Positions 32,834 to 43,169 of a DNA stretch of 64,000 bases are shown in pieces. This stretch comes from Chrysogorgia sp. JL179-B06 (taxonomy: Eukaryota > Cnidaria > Anthozoa > Scleralcyonacea > Chrysogorgiidae): assembly GCA_035772405.1 (NCBI GenBank), contig JAYKKM010000193.1:1389001-1453000 (forward strand). The letters are read 5' to 3'. Both the position numbers and the translations under genes were made by a program. Each line of letters opens with the position of its first letter. Position 1 is the stretch's first letter. The notes under the pieces were generated by a model that was not told the DNA's origin, did not search any database, and was given only the letters and a program-made list of their open reading frames with translations.

Positions 32834-33383
32834 TTATTTGTGGTTTAGTAATTTGTATGCTTTTTGATATATGTTGATGATACGAAAATCCTCAGATAAT
32901 AATATTTTTAAATTTTTTGCTTTTATTTTGTTCTTAGAAAACTTATTCAAAATATATTTATTATCACTGGAATGTTGAATAGAAATTTTTTTATTTAAAA
33001 TATTTTTAGCAATGTATTGTAATTTATTAATTAATTGAGAATCTAACAAAGTATTTTTGTTATCAATATCTGCTTTAAGATATTTTTTTAACGATGGTAA
33101 AAAATCCTTTTTTTTTTTTCAAAGGCTTTTATCTTTATTTTATTTAATTTAACTAATGTTTCTAAAAAATTTAAATCATCTTTGCAACTTGATGAAGAAG
33201 AAGCTATTGAACTTTCACTATCCATTTTATCACTAACATCATCGCTAACAACATCACTATCATTTTCACTATAATCTTCATCATCTTCATCATCATCATC
33301 TCTTGAATTATCATTTTTTTGGTCTTTTTTGGTCTTTTTTTTTCCTCTTCTTTTTTTAATTCATAATTTATTTCTTCATTCAT
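32834..33383 (-). pseudogene. Acidic Ser/Asp-rich protein with basic C-terminal half
   Basis: ATG at 33383 follows an A-run. A Lys/Glu-rich start is followed by a long Asp/Glu tract and a Ser tract (about 33180-33300), then a helical Lys/Asn-rich half ending at 32834. A frame change in the T-run near 33110 divides it. It is packed between the major capsid gene and the minor structural gene. No family recognised. Confidence 0.5.
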
Positions 33384-33530
33384 TTTTTTTTATGCGTAAA
33401 CTGAAAATGGTGGAAATACAAGAATATGATCTGTTTTTTTATTTTTGTTTTTTTTATTCTATTATTTGTTGTAATGGGTTTTGTTTTCTTCATAATTTGT
33501 TGTACATCCCCTTGTTACAAATGTTGATTA

Positions 33531-34863
33531 TTAAATGCTGTGTAATAATCTTGCAGGGGTATTTAATCTTACTTTAATTTCATTTCGAAATTCACCAATA
33601 AAAATTAACGCACCAGCAACTGTATTTTGAGAAAAATGAAAATCAACATTAATATTTCCCAACAGTCTTATGGGTAATACTGAAAGATGAGAGTCTCTAT
33701 TATCTGTTAAATCAAATGCTAATATACAATATCCGTTTATAAAGTCATTATAAGTCATAGGCATTTCTGAATAGTGACGATTTAATACCGAGCGTAATTT
33801 TGAGTAAGCTTCAGCCTGATTTTCTATTCTCCCAGCAACAGCGTTGTTTACCGAAACTTCAACATTATCATAATTAGGCCAGGTAAAATCAAAAATATTA
33901 TGAGCATATGACCCGTTCCAAATTGGTTAATGGAAAAATACAATATATAAACGTGTAGGAATTCTACCATTAAACACATCGATTACTTGATGTGAATTTC
34001 GTCATGCAGCTAATGATTCAGTAATACAACGATAATTGGTTGTATAATATAATGTTTCTTTATTATGGGTCATCATTTCTGTATTAATTGCATTTGATAA
34101 TTGTTTTTTGGGTTTAAATACAGGAATTTTTATTTTAAAATCGTCTAGGGTAATTATAGTATCGGCAACAGGCATATTAGCATGATTAGCACCCATCATT
34201 ACAATTTAATTTAATGCACGCGTTAAACGTAATTCAACTTTATACGCTGTAGGAATATATATTTCAGCACCACCTTCAATAAATAATGAACAATCAATAT
34301 CATCTATCAAATGCTGTGATTGAGCTTGAAATGCTTGTGCTTTGCGTCTCCCTCCTGTATTTACGATAGCAGACCCATTAGTGAAACCAGCGATACTGCT
34401 CATATGTTCGGCTGTATCTAAATATGCTAAATTAAGCTCTTTAGAATCTTTATATCCCGACGATGTTTGACGCATTATAAATTCTATCCATGATGCTAAA
34501 TGTGCAAAATTGTCTGATGGGGTAATTACATTTCCATTTATTTTTAATTCTTTTGTTTTCCACATTGTACGAAGGGGTAGTGTAATCATCGCAAAACCCG
34601 ATGCTGCAGGTGCTGTAACTCCAGCAGCATTTATAATTGATACTGTAGCCATTATTTTAGCATCACTTGTTTTCATTAATCCAACGGCATTCCCATGCCT
34701 TGTAAACGTGTATACTGACGATTTATTATCGACAGGACTTGCAATAATTTCAGTTTCACAACATTCAGTAAACGTATCATTATAGGGTGATGAAATAAAA
34801 AAATTGTAAAGGTTCGCTAAATAATATGTCATTTTTTTCAACATCTTCAATTTTTTTACTCAT
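33531..34863 (-). pseudogene. Major capsid protein (double jelly-roll type)
   Basis: From ATG at 34863 (after nine A) through three or four frames to 33531, about 440 residues. The C-terminal part shows the hallmark segment 'YCILAFDLTDNRDSHLSVLPIRLLGNINVDFHF' in pieces: 'CILAFDLTD', 'PIRLLGNINVDFHFS' and 'GALIFIGEFRNEI', matching Polinton and adintovirus capsid proteins that form the icosahedral shell. Frame breaks fall near 34840, 34205, 34000, 33925 and 33765. Size is at the low end of the family. Neighbours (basic protein upstream, structural proteins downstream) fit a capsid cluster. Confidence 0.82.
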
Positions 34864-35030
34864 TTTTTTTTTAAACGTTAATTTTAAGAATATTTGAAAC
34901 CGTTCCCAACATTTGAGAAGAAGCATACCCAGTGCCAACGCTCCACCAAAACCTCCTTTTTGTATTTTTTTTCTACGTTTCTTATTCCTCTTTTGTTTTT
35001 TCTTTTTTTTATATATTTTTTACACGTCAT
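34864..35030 (-). pseudogene. Small basic protein with hydrophobic segment (pX-like)
   Basis: ATG at 35030 starts 'MTCKKYIKKRKNK'; after a shift in an A-run the peptide reads 'KKIQKGGFGGALALGMLL', a basic head with a Gly/Ala/Leu segment, like the small proteins at 31246 and 31432. It abuts the capsid gene. Confidence 0.5.
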
Positions 35031-35149
35031 ATATATTTTTTTAAAAAACAACAATATCCACAACAATAAAAATAATAATATCCACAACATTATGATTTTT
35101 TTATATAAGATTTTTTTTACTTATACTTTTTCTTACAGTTTTATCTATT

Positions 35150-35351
35150 TTGTAAAAAACGTATTACATTTGGATCGATTTTTTTCCTTTTTTTTATTAT
35201 CACTTGTATAATAAGTATCTAAATTTAAATTTGGGGGTAATCCCACACCCTCATTTAAAAAAAATTCTTTCTTAGTTGGATTTTATTTATTTTTTCTTTT
35301 CACAACAAAATATGATGATGAATAATTTTTTCCACGATTTTTTTCAGTCAT
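35150..35351 (-). pseudogene. Small unknown viral-element gene
   Basis: ATG at 35351, preceded by AATA and A-rich sequence, gives 'MTEKNRGKNYSSSYFVVKRKNK', an in-frame stop, then about 45 more residues. No family recognised. Confidence 0.3.
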
Positions 35352-35372
35352 TATTTTTTTCTTCAAATAAAT

Positions 35373-35653
35373 TTATATATATCTTAATTTTTCACCTTTT
35401 AACGGTACGTTATTCTCATAGTTAATAAAGAACTGTAGTGATTGTTTAGCCTCTTGATCACTCATCAATAAAAAATAGGGGAATTTTTTTTTTCATCATT
35501 TAATGATGTATAAGGATTTTTTTCGTTAATATAAAATACTTATTTTCCAGTATATATAAAACGTTGTGTTGCATTAGGAATAATAGTAGATGAAGAAACT
35601 GTAATCGCTCCATTATTTATTTTTTTTGATTGTTTTATAGAACTGAAATCCAT
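35373..35653 (-). pseudogene. Small unknown viral-element gene
   Basis: ATG at 35653 follows eight A. It reads 'MDFSSIKQSKKINNGAITVS', a stop after 'FIYTGK', and after a shift 'LLMSDQEAKQSLQFFINYE' to 35373. About 95 residues, no family recognised; it lies between capsid and penton-like genes. Confidence 0.35.
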
Positions 35654-35843
35654 TTTTTTTGCACACGTAATTCGAAATGAATTTTTTATATTTTTATATT
35701 CAATCGAATTTAAATTCCATAAAAAATTTTCCCACTATTTACTAAAATGTAAAGAGAAAAAGGATAAAATAATTTATATTTTTTAATTATCATTTCCCCA
35801 TTTTTTTCTTCAAGAACAATCAAAAGCATTATGTTGAATGTAT

Positions 35844-36815
35844 TTAACAATCAATACTAAGCGTTCCTGAATCAAAAGAAACTAATTTTCCTGTAGTATC
35901 TTTAACTTTAATATGAATTTCTCTTATAATTTATTTTTTAAATGTTCTCAATGATTTTGGGGGACTATAACAAACTAATTTTCCATTCCCCCCACCACCT
36001 TGTTGATTCCATTGAATGGGAACTGTTGTTAACAATTCAGCACAACTATCACCAACTAACCCTAGTTCTATTTCATCACAATATATAAACATTTTATTTA
36101 ATCCATCGGATACGTCGGGTAAGTAATCAAAATGTTTAGAAAAAAGGGTTTGGGGTGTAGGGCTATCTTTTTTTATTTCAAACAAGAGGGGTACGATTTC
36201 AAGATCTTTTTCATTTTTTAAACCCAGCATAAAAGCTAATTTTTTTGAAAATAATATATTTTTTTATTAAAAGTAAAATCATTAAAATAATTTTTTTATT
36301 AAAAGAAGCATATTGAATACCCTTTTTCTAACGTATTCTTGTTAGATAATCGAAATTCATTTACCTGAAACCCATCAGCTGCTTTACGCGCATTTTCATA
36401 TACCCAATACTCAATCTCAACATTAACATTAATAATTACTTTCCCATTTGATCCGATTGTAAAAAAATTTCAAATCCCTCTAAGATATTATTTAAAAATA
36501 TAATTAATGAAGATAAATCATAAATTCCGACCGGTATAATAAATTTATCCGATGTAAAAACGAACTCACTGTTTGCGTATACCGTATTATTAATTTCTTC
36601 AGGTATAAAATTCTTATAGGCTATGATAAATGAAAAAAACATTCTTCACCCACAATATTTTTAGTTGTTTTGAGGATAACAAACTTGTAAAACGTTGTTC
36701 AAAGCATCAATGGGTTGTGCAATTTTCATTTCAAAATTATTAATCAAATTATTTTGAAGTCCTCTTGATATTGAATTACTAGCAATGTGTAAATTCTTTT
36801 TTTTTAAACACTTGT
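35844..36815 (-). pseudogene. Penton-like (minor capsid) protein
   Basis: The N-terminal segment 'LHIASNSISRGL..N..NNFEMKIAQPI' fits the 'SN.S...f..N....F...L..pi' start of the protein usually found beside the Polinton integrase. It is followed by 'GIYDLSSLIIFLNNIL', then 'IGSNGKVIINV', then 'MFIYCDEIELGLVGDSCAELL' with its typical 'vGd...LL', and 'IKVKDTTGKLVSFDSG' near the end at 35844. Known: this conserved Polinton protein is taken as the vertex or penton protein. Stops or shifts lie near 36660, 36470, 36300 and 35940, and the start codon is uncertain. Confidence 0.65.
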
Positions 36816-37711
36816 AATTCAACACGATAAAAAATTCCTTTAATTTCTTCACGTTTGTTCGTCTTCTAATTGATATGTAACAGGGTCAGTGATAAATACT
36901 TTTTAAATCAAAAATATTCATTCGTGCATCGTCGAAGACTACTTTTTTCAAAAATATTATTTTTTACTCTTACAATACGAACACGAGTTCCTTCTTGTAT
37001 CAGATCTTGAGTAGGAATAGGATAATTTAAATGATCACGTACTATTTTATTTTTTACTTTACGTATTTTTTTATATATATATATATTTTTTTTCTTCACG
37101 ATAAATTTCAAAAGGTGTCGCACCAGCTAATGCTTTATGTTGGGAATTATTATAACGATTAACAATAAGGGGTAAATACTGAATATATTCAAATTCTCCA
37201 CTCATTGTTAAAACACGACGAACCATTGTTTTTAAAGTTCCAATTACACGTTCCACATGGGATGCTTTTATTTCTCTATTATACGTATGAAATACTTCAA
37301 AATTATACTTTTTACTTAATTTCGTACGTATATCTTGAAATTCTGTTCCTTCATCACTTTGAATTTTAAGAGGAGCTATTCCTTCTTCAATAAGAATACT
37401 TTCAAATTTATTTTTAACATTATTAGACGTTTTATTTTTTATTAATTTTACCTAACAAAATCTTGAAAAAATATCAATTCACACCAACCAATAACGATAT
37501 AGCGGGCGAAATCTTTATTTTCAGCTCAATCAATTTCCCGTTGTTCATTATTTTTATTAACAGAATATTTCAAACGTCTATATATTTTTTTACTACTACT
37601 ATGTAATCTATAATTAGAATAATCCTCATCAGTTAATGTCTCTCCTTTTAATAATCTTGAAGCTTTTTCAATAAAGTCAGCAGAAAATTTAGTTTTTTTC
37701 TTTTTATTCAT
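36816..37711 (-). pseudogene. Retrovirus-like integrase (rve)
   Basis: ATG at 37711 opens 'MNKKKKTKFSADFI'. The rve core follows: 'IQSDEGTEFQD' (second catalytic Asp) and 'ASHVERVIGTLK' (catalytic Glu), then 'LPLIVNRYNNSQHKALAGATPF', and a C-terminal DNA-binding part ('GTRVRIVRVKNNIFEKSSLRRCTNEYF', here cut in two by a stop, with 'VTYQLED' and 'GIFYRVELQVF' after). The first Asp region near 37470-37500 is scrambled. Polinton integrases insert the linear viral genome with 6-bp duplications. At least five frame breaks make it inactive. Confidence 0.82.
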
Positions 37712-38682
37712 TTCTAAAATAAAGAAATAAAATAACTTTAATATTCTTCAAGTTCATCAACGAGTTCTTTATCGCGTAATATCCCAATAAAATCTACTTC
37801 TATATTTTTACATGCTAACTCTTTATTTATAGTATTACCGTATAAACATAATGTATCTTGTAAATTTTTACAACATTTAAAACGATAATAAAAAAATTCT
37901 GAAAGTACTGTTGGACTTAAATTATGGGATAAACAAACCTCATTATCACTTTCTACTTTTATTTTCTTAATCTTTTCGACATCGTTGTCGTCATCATCGT
38001 CATCATCGTCGTCAAAATTGAGTGTGAGAAGGGGTTTCTTTTTCTTCAATACTCGTTTTTTGACTGCAATAGGTGGGGATTTATGACCCGTGGCATGATT
38101 ATACTTTCTTAGGGCAATAATATATTCATCCAAGGAATCTTTCTTTTTAATATGAAAACTACCCCGTTCATCAGACCATACGATTTCACTTGATGTTGCG
38201 GTGTTGTTGCTGGTTGTTGGTGTTGGATCATCGTCAAATACCATTGCATCATCGGGTATATCGTTATCTTGATGTTGATAACAAATTTCCAAACCACCCC
38301 ACGCATCTGTACGAACAACCAAACGGCATGTTTGCTTTTTCCAATTATTAAATCTTGCCACTTCAAAAAAGATTTGCCCCGATTTATCTTGAATGTTGAT
38401 CTTATTAAGAACATTTAACAATGGAGGAATATCATGACAAGATGAGCCCGGACAAAGTGTGTAATTTTGCGCTTTGTGCATTGTGGGACATGTACCTCAA
38501 TAATTGAGGTGACTGTCCCATGATGCCTTGCGGTCAACCTCCGAAAACTAGCTGTCGACCAGCCTGCGACAAGATCTTTGAGAAATTTAACTCAGATTGT
38601 TATGTTACTCGGTTCTGAAACAGAGGATATATTCAAGTTTTGTATTCAGGCGAACTATTATTGGATTTAAAACAGTGACCCG

Positions 38683-38895
38683 TTCAAACGCATTCAAACG
38701 CCGTTCAAACGCATTCGAACGGCGTTCGGTAAGCGTTAGAACGCTGCTAAACGCCGTTCGAACGGTTGACTAGAACCGTTCGAACGCCGAATCGCCGTTC
38801 GAACGGTTGACTACAACCGTTCGAACGCTGCTAAACGCCGTTCAAACGACTGATTAGAACCGTTCGAACGGCTGAATAGAACGTTCGAACACTGC
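38683..38895. repeat. GTTCGAAC palindrome cluster 1
   Basis: More than ten copies of 'cgttcgaacg' or 'cgttcaaacg' at spacing of 10-25 bp, some pairing as longer hairpins such as 'gaacggttgactagaaccgttc'. Confidence 0.9.
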
Positions 38896-39459
38896 TAAAA
38901 CCAGTACCATGTGTTTTAATATCGTAATCTAGAAAGGGAAACCGTCTGTCGTAGAATGCCTCCGCATGCGTCGCTGGCTCTCGCGTTTATTTCATCAGAA
39001 ATTACTTTATTAACGAATGAGCGGTTCACTCATACATACAGCTGCGTGCACATTCATTGACGGTCTGATCAACATCACTATGGCAATTCTCACACGGTCA
39101 CACCGGATGTTTGTTTCTTTGGTTTGCGAACATTTCGAAAAGCGTCTTTGTAAATCGCTATTTTGATCTCCTTAGAAAGCCTATATTTAAAGAAGGATGT
39201 GCGTTTGCCCATAGGTTTGCCGAATTGTGGCAAAAACAATTGTGATCAAGTAAATTAGTTTTAAATAGTCTCAAATTACTGTTGTCAGCGAATATCCGTC
39301 TCAGTTACGCGAATCCCAAATTCGATGATTCTGACGCCAGGCATGAACCGTCGCGAAGAACGCTTACGATATGTTTGACAGTTTGGTTATGTAAATGCTT
39401 GTTGATGAACGTTTAATTGGACGCAAGGTTGAATGCTTGTAGGCACTAGCCAACTTCCA

Positions 39460-39572
39460 ACCGTTCGAGATAGCCGTTCGAACGCCACTCGCTAGCCGTT
39501 CGAACGCTATAGCTAGCCGTTCGAATTTTTCACCAAACCGTTCGAACGGTTTCGAACGCCGTTCGAACGGCG
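39460..39572. repeat. GTTCGAAC palindrome cluster 2
   Basis: Seven or more copies of 'gccgttcgaacg'. They make the open frame at 39364-39759 look like a protein with repeated 'FER' blocks; it is not one. Confidence 0.9.
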
Positions 39573-40088
39573 TTCGAAATATTATTTTTTCCCATGGAGG
39601 GTCACCTATTAATTTTCTTCTTCCTAAATAGAATTCCGTTTCAAATAGATCAACATATTTATCGCTTGCTTTGAATAAAAATGTTTCGCTGAGTGTCTTT
39701 CGCTGAGTGTTCAAGTGATTCTCTGACCGTGTAACCATAGAAACAACCTCATTAATCAACCAATCACAGTAAAGTATCTATGAACACATCCCGTCATACT
39801 TTGCGAGCATAAATTACACACTTTGTCCAGGCGCGTCTTCTAATGGCTCACTTTTCACTTCAACAGCGCTATGGAATGTGTACTTGTCACATCTTTTATT
39901 TGTAGGGTATACTTTTGCGAGAATAGCATTACCGTTGATTTTTTTTTGTGAAATTATTTTTGCAGACAAATCTGTATACGATTTCATTTTATAAAAATGG
40001 TCAGGTTGTTGTCTCGCATAAAGTTCCATCATCTCTGAATCTGTTCCCGAGTGAAGGGTAAATGATGAATCACTGTAGGGACAGTGCT

Positions 40089-40096
40089 TATTTATA
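40089..40096 (-). promoter_or_regulatory. TATA box for the gene starting at 40032
   Basis: GGGTATAAATAAG on the minus strand, about 57 bp before ATG at 40032. The same GGGTATAAA context recurs at 45429. Confidence 0.55.
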
Positions 40097-40181
40097 CCCT
40101 CCTCACAATTTAAAAAAAATATTTTTATTACACTAATAACGTGTTTAATTGATTACAACATTTTATATCAAACAAACTATT

Positions 40182-40685
40182 TTATTTTCTTTGCATAACT
40201 CCTAAAATTTTACATAAATTTCTATGTTGTTTTTTTGTTTTTATTTTATATTCTATTTTATTTTCTAGAAATGCAACAAGTGCTTTCCCTATTCTCCCAT
40301 TTCCATCGGAAAAAGGATGAATGGTTTCAAAAATAAAATAAATCAAAACTGATATATTTTTTCTTTTATAGTTTTTATGTAAAATTCATCTAAATGTTCC
40401 ATATATTGTTGAATATCTAAAGGATCAACCCCTTCATGAAATCCAACAAATCTTTTTTTTACTGTAATTTCCAACATTCGTTAAATGGACCATAGATATT
40501 TCATGAATAGTTTTACAACATTCACTTATTTTCCATTTTTCATTTTTTTCCATATAAAATTTTCGAAGGGCAAAACAAAATCTCCCACATTTCATCCAAA
40601 ATTATTTTTCATTTTCTTCGTCTTCTTCCATTCGTATAACATGATACGCAAACACTTTAAATTTTATACAGTCTTTTAATTCCAT
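40182..40685 (-). pseudogene. Fic-domain protein (AMP-transferase type), broken
   Basis: ATG at 40685 follows eight A. After a stop at about 40607 and frame changes near 40490-40350, the frame reads 'FETIHPFSDGNGRIGKALVAFL', the Fic signature H-x-F-x-D-G-N-G-R-x-x-(R/K), preceded by 'QQYMEHLDEFY' as in the helix before it, and ends at 40182. All catalytic positions of the loop are present, with Lys for the last Arg. Fic enzymes transfer AMP or related groups to Ser, Thr or Tyr of target proteins. Length of about 165 residues is that of a minimal Fic domain. The base composition matches the virus genes. A host-modifying role is inferred. Confidence 0.78.
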
Positions 40686-40717
40686 TTTTTTTACATACAC
40701 TTTTGTTCACTAATACT

Positions 40718-41107
40718 CTAATAAAAAATATCCCAATTAACATTCGGTTCAGTCAGTTCGTTTTCATATATAGGATTTTTTGAAATTAAATTATAATTCA
40801 ATGTTGTATGTATATAATTTCTTATCATACTAAATAAATCTTTTACTTCATCATCAAGCATTATTACATGTGCAAATATTTTCTCTTTATACTTGAATTC
40901 TCCCGTATGTCCCCCATAATCTTTTATTCGCGTAATATCGACAGGATGTAATAGTAGGGTGTGATTTTCAATTAAATAATTACTTTTGTTTAAAATACTT
41001 AATTTCAAAGGATCAAACTCAAAAAAATAACTTTTACTCTTACAATTTTTATACTGACATTTATCAAAGGATACTTTACCCTTTTTTAAATAATATATAA
41101 AATCCAA
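40718..41107 (-). CDS. Unknown 129-residue viral-element protein
   Basis: An unbroken frame from ATG 41107 to 40718. It has a Cys pair ('CQYKNCKSKSYFF'), a conserved-looking middle ('LLHPVDITRIKDYGGHTGEF') and no membrane segment. It lies upstream of the Fic gene on the same strand, 30 bp apart, and might be its partner. No family recognised. Confidence 0.5.
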   Translation of the reverse strand: MDFIYYLKKGKVSFDKCQYKNCKSKSYFFEFDPLKLSILNKSNYLIENHTLLLHPVDITRIKDYGGHTGEFKYKEKIFAHVIMLDDEVKDLFSMIRNYIHTTLNYNLISKNPIYENELTEPNVNWDIFY

Positions 41108-41574
41108 AAATCATATCTAATATTTTTTTCAGAAAGACCTTTTTTGTCTGTTGAGGAAACTTCCTATAGGGTTATGTTTACGACAATAAAATATAAAACA
41201 TGAAGTGATCATGATAATATTTCTAGTTGAACTACAATAAACATAAGAATTGAAAATACTAGGTGCTACCATTAACAAATAGATATTTAAAAAAGATTTA
41301 AATCACCTTTCTGGTCCTGTATGTGCTTAAATTTGCTTACTAAACTTTCTTTTCCAAAAGCCAGGGTATAAGATAAGTATTTGCTTTCAAAGGTTAGATT
41401 TTGTAAAAAATATGTATAATGATACTTATCTTTGGTGTTTAAAAATTGAAATAAATCTGAGAGGTTTTCAAGCGGTAATAAAATAAATAATTATTTAAAA
41501 CAATCGGGGAATGAAAAAAAACTACAGCATAACGTGTCTGATTCAACTAGTATAGTACGTTGTTGAAGCCATGA
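41108..41574. other. AT-rich stretch without a supported gene
   Basis: No open frame of note. It contains several short A/T runs and probably the promoters of the flanking genes. Confidence 0.35.
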
Positions 41575-41913
41575 TTACCCTATCGTAATTGTGATGAACA
41601 TAACGGGAAAAGATATCAAAGAATAACTGCTGATGACTTTAACCCCTACTTTGAAGATGAAAATAACTATTATACAAGTCGTTTTCTAGTGAAAGAATTA
41701 CCCCACTTTACCTATGTTGTAAAGAAATATCAACATACGGTGATTTGCGAATGTATTGGTGATATACCCTCAACACCTCCTCAAGCATATTACTTAGCTC
41801 TGGAAGTTATAAAGAAACATGAACATGAAAATGATGAATGGAATTGTTCATGTCTGGGTGAAAACATAACAACAATTGTTGACTATGATGCTTCTGATAT
41901 TTTAGAAAAATAA
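41575..41913 (+). CDS. Triplicated family protein A
   Basis: One frame from about 41575 to TAA 41913, around 112 residues, without a clear ATG at the start (ATG 41588 is out of frame; TTG or an upstream shifted ATG are options). The core 'YYTSRFLVKELPHFTYVVKKY' and the later 'PPQAYYLALEVIKKH' align with proteins B and C. The family pattern is Y-[YF]-[ST]-x-x-[FY]-L-x-K-x-x-P-x-[FY]-x-[YF]-V, then about 20 residues, then Y-x-[LV]-[AT]-L-[KE]-V-I. Function unknown. Confidence 0.55.
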   Translation, partial: LPYRNCDEHNGKRYQRITADDFNPYFEDENNYYTSRFLVKELPHFTYVVKKYQHTVICECIGDIPSTPPQAYYLALEVIKKHEHENDEWNCSCLGENITTIVDYDASDILEK

Positions 41914-42070
41914 ATTAAATTAACAATAGATTCTAATAATTTCATAAAAGCTGTAGCATATAATCAATAAAAACTTTTTTTAAAAATTCGTATGGTGTTT
42001 TTTTCCTTTTTTATTTATTATATATATAAGATTAAACATTTGATTTAATCATATTGATTTCTAGAACAAG

Positions 42071-42424
42071 ATGTATCAAGAACAAGATCTCGTTACCTGT
42101 GTCAATTATAGGGGTGTAGCATATCATGACAAAACTCCTCGTTATTATTCATGTCATTTTCTTCAAAAAAACTTTCCTAACTATACGTATTTGGTAGAGG
42201 AATGTAAACCTGCTATACTATGTAAAGAATGTAATCCACCATTTTTTTCTCCAGCTCAAGTCTACGAACTAACTCTGAAAGTTATTATAAAAAAAGGATT
42301 ACTTGAAGAGAAGGGGATAACCCTAAAAACAATTATTGATACTAAGAGTGATCATCTCTTGTATAAAAAAATTAAACTAATTAATAATGTTTACTCAATA
42401 ATTCCACAACAAATTACTTCTTAA
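42071..42424 (+). CDS. Triplicated family protein B
   Basis: Intact 117-residue frame with ATG at 42071. It has 'RYYSCHFLQKNFPNYTYLVEEC', a CxxC-like 'CKECNPP', and 'AQVYELTLKVIIKKG'. It is a clear relative of A and C. A TATA-like stretch lies at 42020-42032. Confidence 0.65.
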   Translation: MYQEQDLVTCVNYRGVAYHDKTPRYYSCHFLQKNFPNYTYLVEECKPAILCKECNPPFFSPAQVYELTLKVIIKKGLLEEKGITLKTIIDTKSDHLLYKKIKLINNVYSIIPQQITS

Positions 42425-42524
42425 AATTATTTATTTTCTTGTAATAAAAATGTTTACAAAAATAAAAGCTCGATATTTTTTTCTGTTTCTACCTTTCTAT
42501 CAAAAGTTTATTATTTTAAAAACA

Positions 42525-42764
42525 TTACAAAGAGATAAAGTTTTGTTTCCCTCTACTGTTAATGAAGGGGCAAGGTTTAATATTTAATCTTGGTGTTGAA
42601 TTTGCTAATTCTACATTATTATTTTTAATATTTATATCTGTTCCCTTCAATGATGGTAAGAGGTTCTCTAAATCATCTTCTAATAAAAACAATTTGAAAT
42701 ATCGAGGTCCCTGACGGTCTTTCAAATATAAATAATATCCAGCTTTTAAAAACGAGGGATACAC
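42525..42764 (-). CDS. Unknown 79-residue frame
   Basis: Minus-strand frame with 'KAGYYLYLKDRQGPRYFKLFLLEDDLENLLPS'. It may be the 3' part of a longer gene, because the sequence upstream to 42900 reads similarly acidic segments in another frame. No family recognised. Confidence 0.35.
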   Translation of the reverse strand: MYPSFLKAGYYLYLKDRQGPRYFKLFLLEDDLENLLPSLKGTDINIKNNNVELANSTPRLNIKPCPFINSRGKQNFISL

Positions 42765-42965
42765 AGGTTCCTAGTTTACTAATTGTATGGGTTCATCATG
42801 ATAATACAGTGTAAGATAATCATAAGATTCACCTTCTCCAAAATCAATCATTGATCGCAACTACATGTTGAAAATAATCGAAAATATATTTGATACCCTG
42901 CTAATCTATAAAGTAGGTTGCAAACTATAAAATTTTCACAAAACGTCCAAAAAAAAGTTGTCAAG

Positions 42966-43169
42966 ATGGTATATTGCAGTTTCTGTTATTGTGAAGTGAA
43001 TTCCTTCTATCATTTTTTCATGCATTACAGATGTAAAGAATGCTTTGTAAACCATCATTATTGTTATTTTTGTAAAAATAATTACGGACGACTTATCTAT
43101 AGTAAAATAGTTGATCTATGTGAATGTGATGATAGAATACAAAGATGGAAAAAAACTTATTTGGATTAA
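42966..43169 (+). CDS. Small zinc-ribbon-like protein
   Basis: ATG at 42966 opens 67 residues packed with Cys and His: 'CSFCYCEV', 'HYRCKECFVNHHYCYFCKNN', 'CECDD'. Repeated CxxC pairs separated by His-rich stretches imply two zinc-binding knuckles. It is intact. It could act as a transcription or host-interaction factor; the family is unknown. Confidence 0.55.
   Translation: MVYCSFCYCEVNSFYHFFMHYRCKECFVNHHYCYFCKNNYGRLIYSKIVDLCECDDRIQRWKKTYLD

Larger units (their letters stand above)
38450..39832. mobile_element. 1.4-kb MITE-like insertion with GTTCGAAC palindrome clusters
   Basis: The ends share CC(T/C)GGACAAAGTGTGTAATTT as inverted repeats (38450 onward; complement to 39832), with a weaker match for about 30 bp more. 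The interior has two clusters of CCGTTCGAACGG-type palindromes (about 38683-38895 and 39460-39572). It interrupts a viral gene. No transposase; a non-autonomous element. The target duplication is not certain (GC possible). Confidence 0.7.
37738..40032 (-). pseudogene. Unknown viral-element gene, split by a 1.4-kb insertion
   Basis: The 3' part (38450-37738) is a clean 240-residue frame with an acidic tract (nine Asp near 38000), a Lys block 'KKRVLKKKKP' and conserved-looking aromatic Cys-rich ends. Its apparent ATG at 38481 lies in the inserted sequence. The 5' part is at 40032-39832 ('MMELYARQQPDHFYKMKS'), with a TATA box upstream. The insertion explains why both frames end in the same short peptide. 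About 300 residues when intact; no family recognised. It lies next to the integrase on the same strand. Confidence 0.55.

Noticed and set aside
38449..38481. Start of the gene at 38481 as a true N-terminus
   Set aside because: The first codons lie in the inverted repeat of the inserted MITE; the older start is at 40032.
39364..39759. 131-residue frame with repeated FER blocks
   Set aside because: It follows the GTTCGAAC palindrome cluster inside a MITE.
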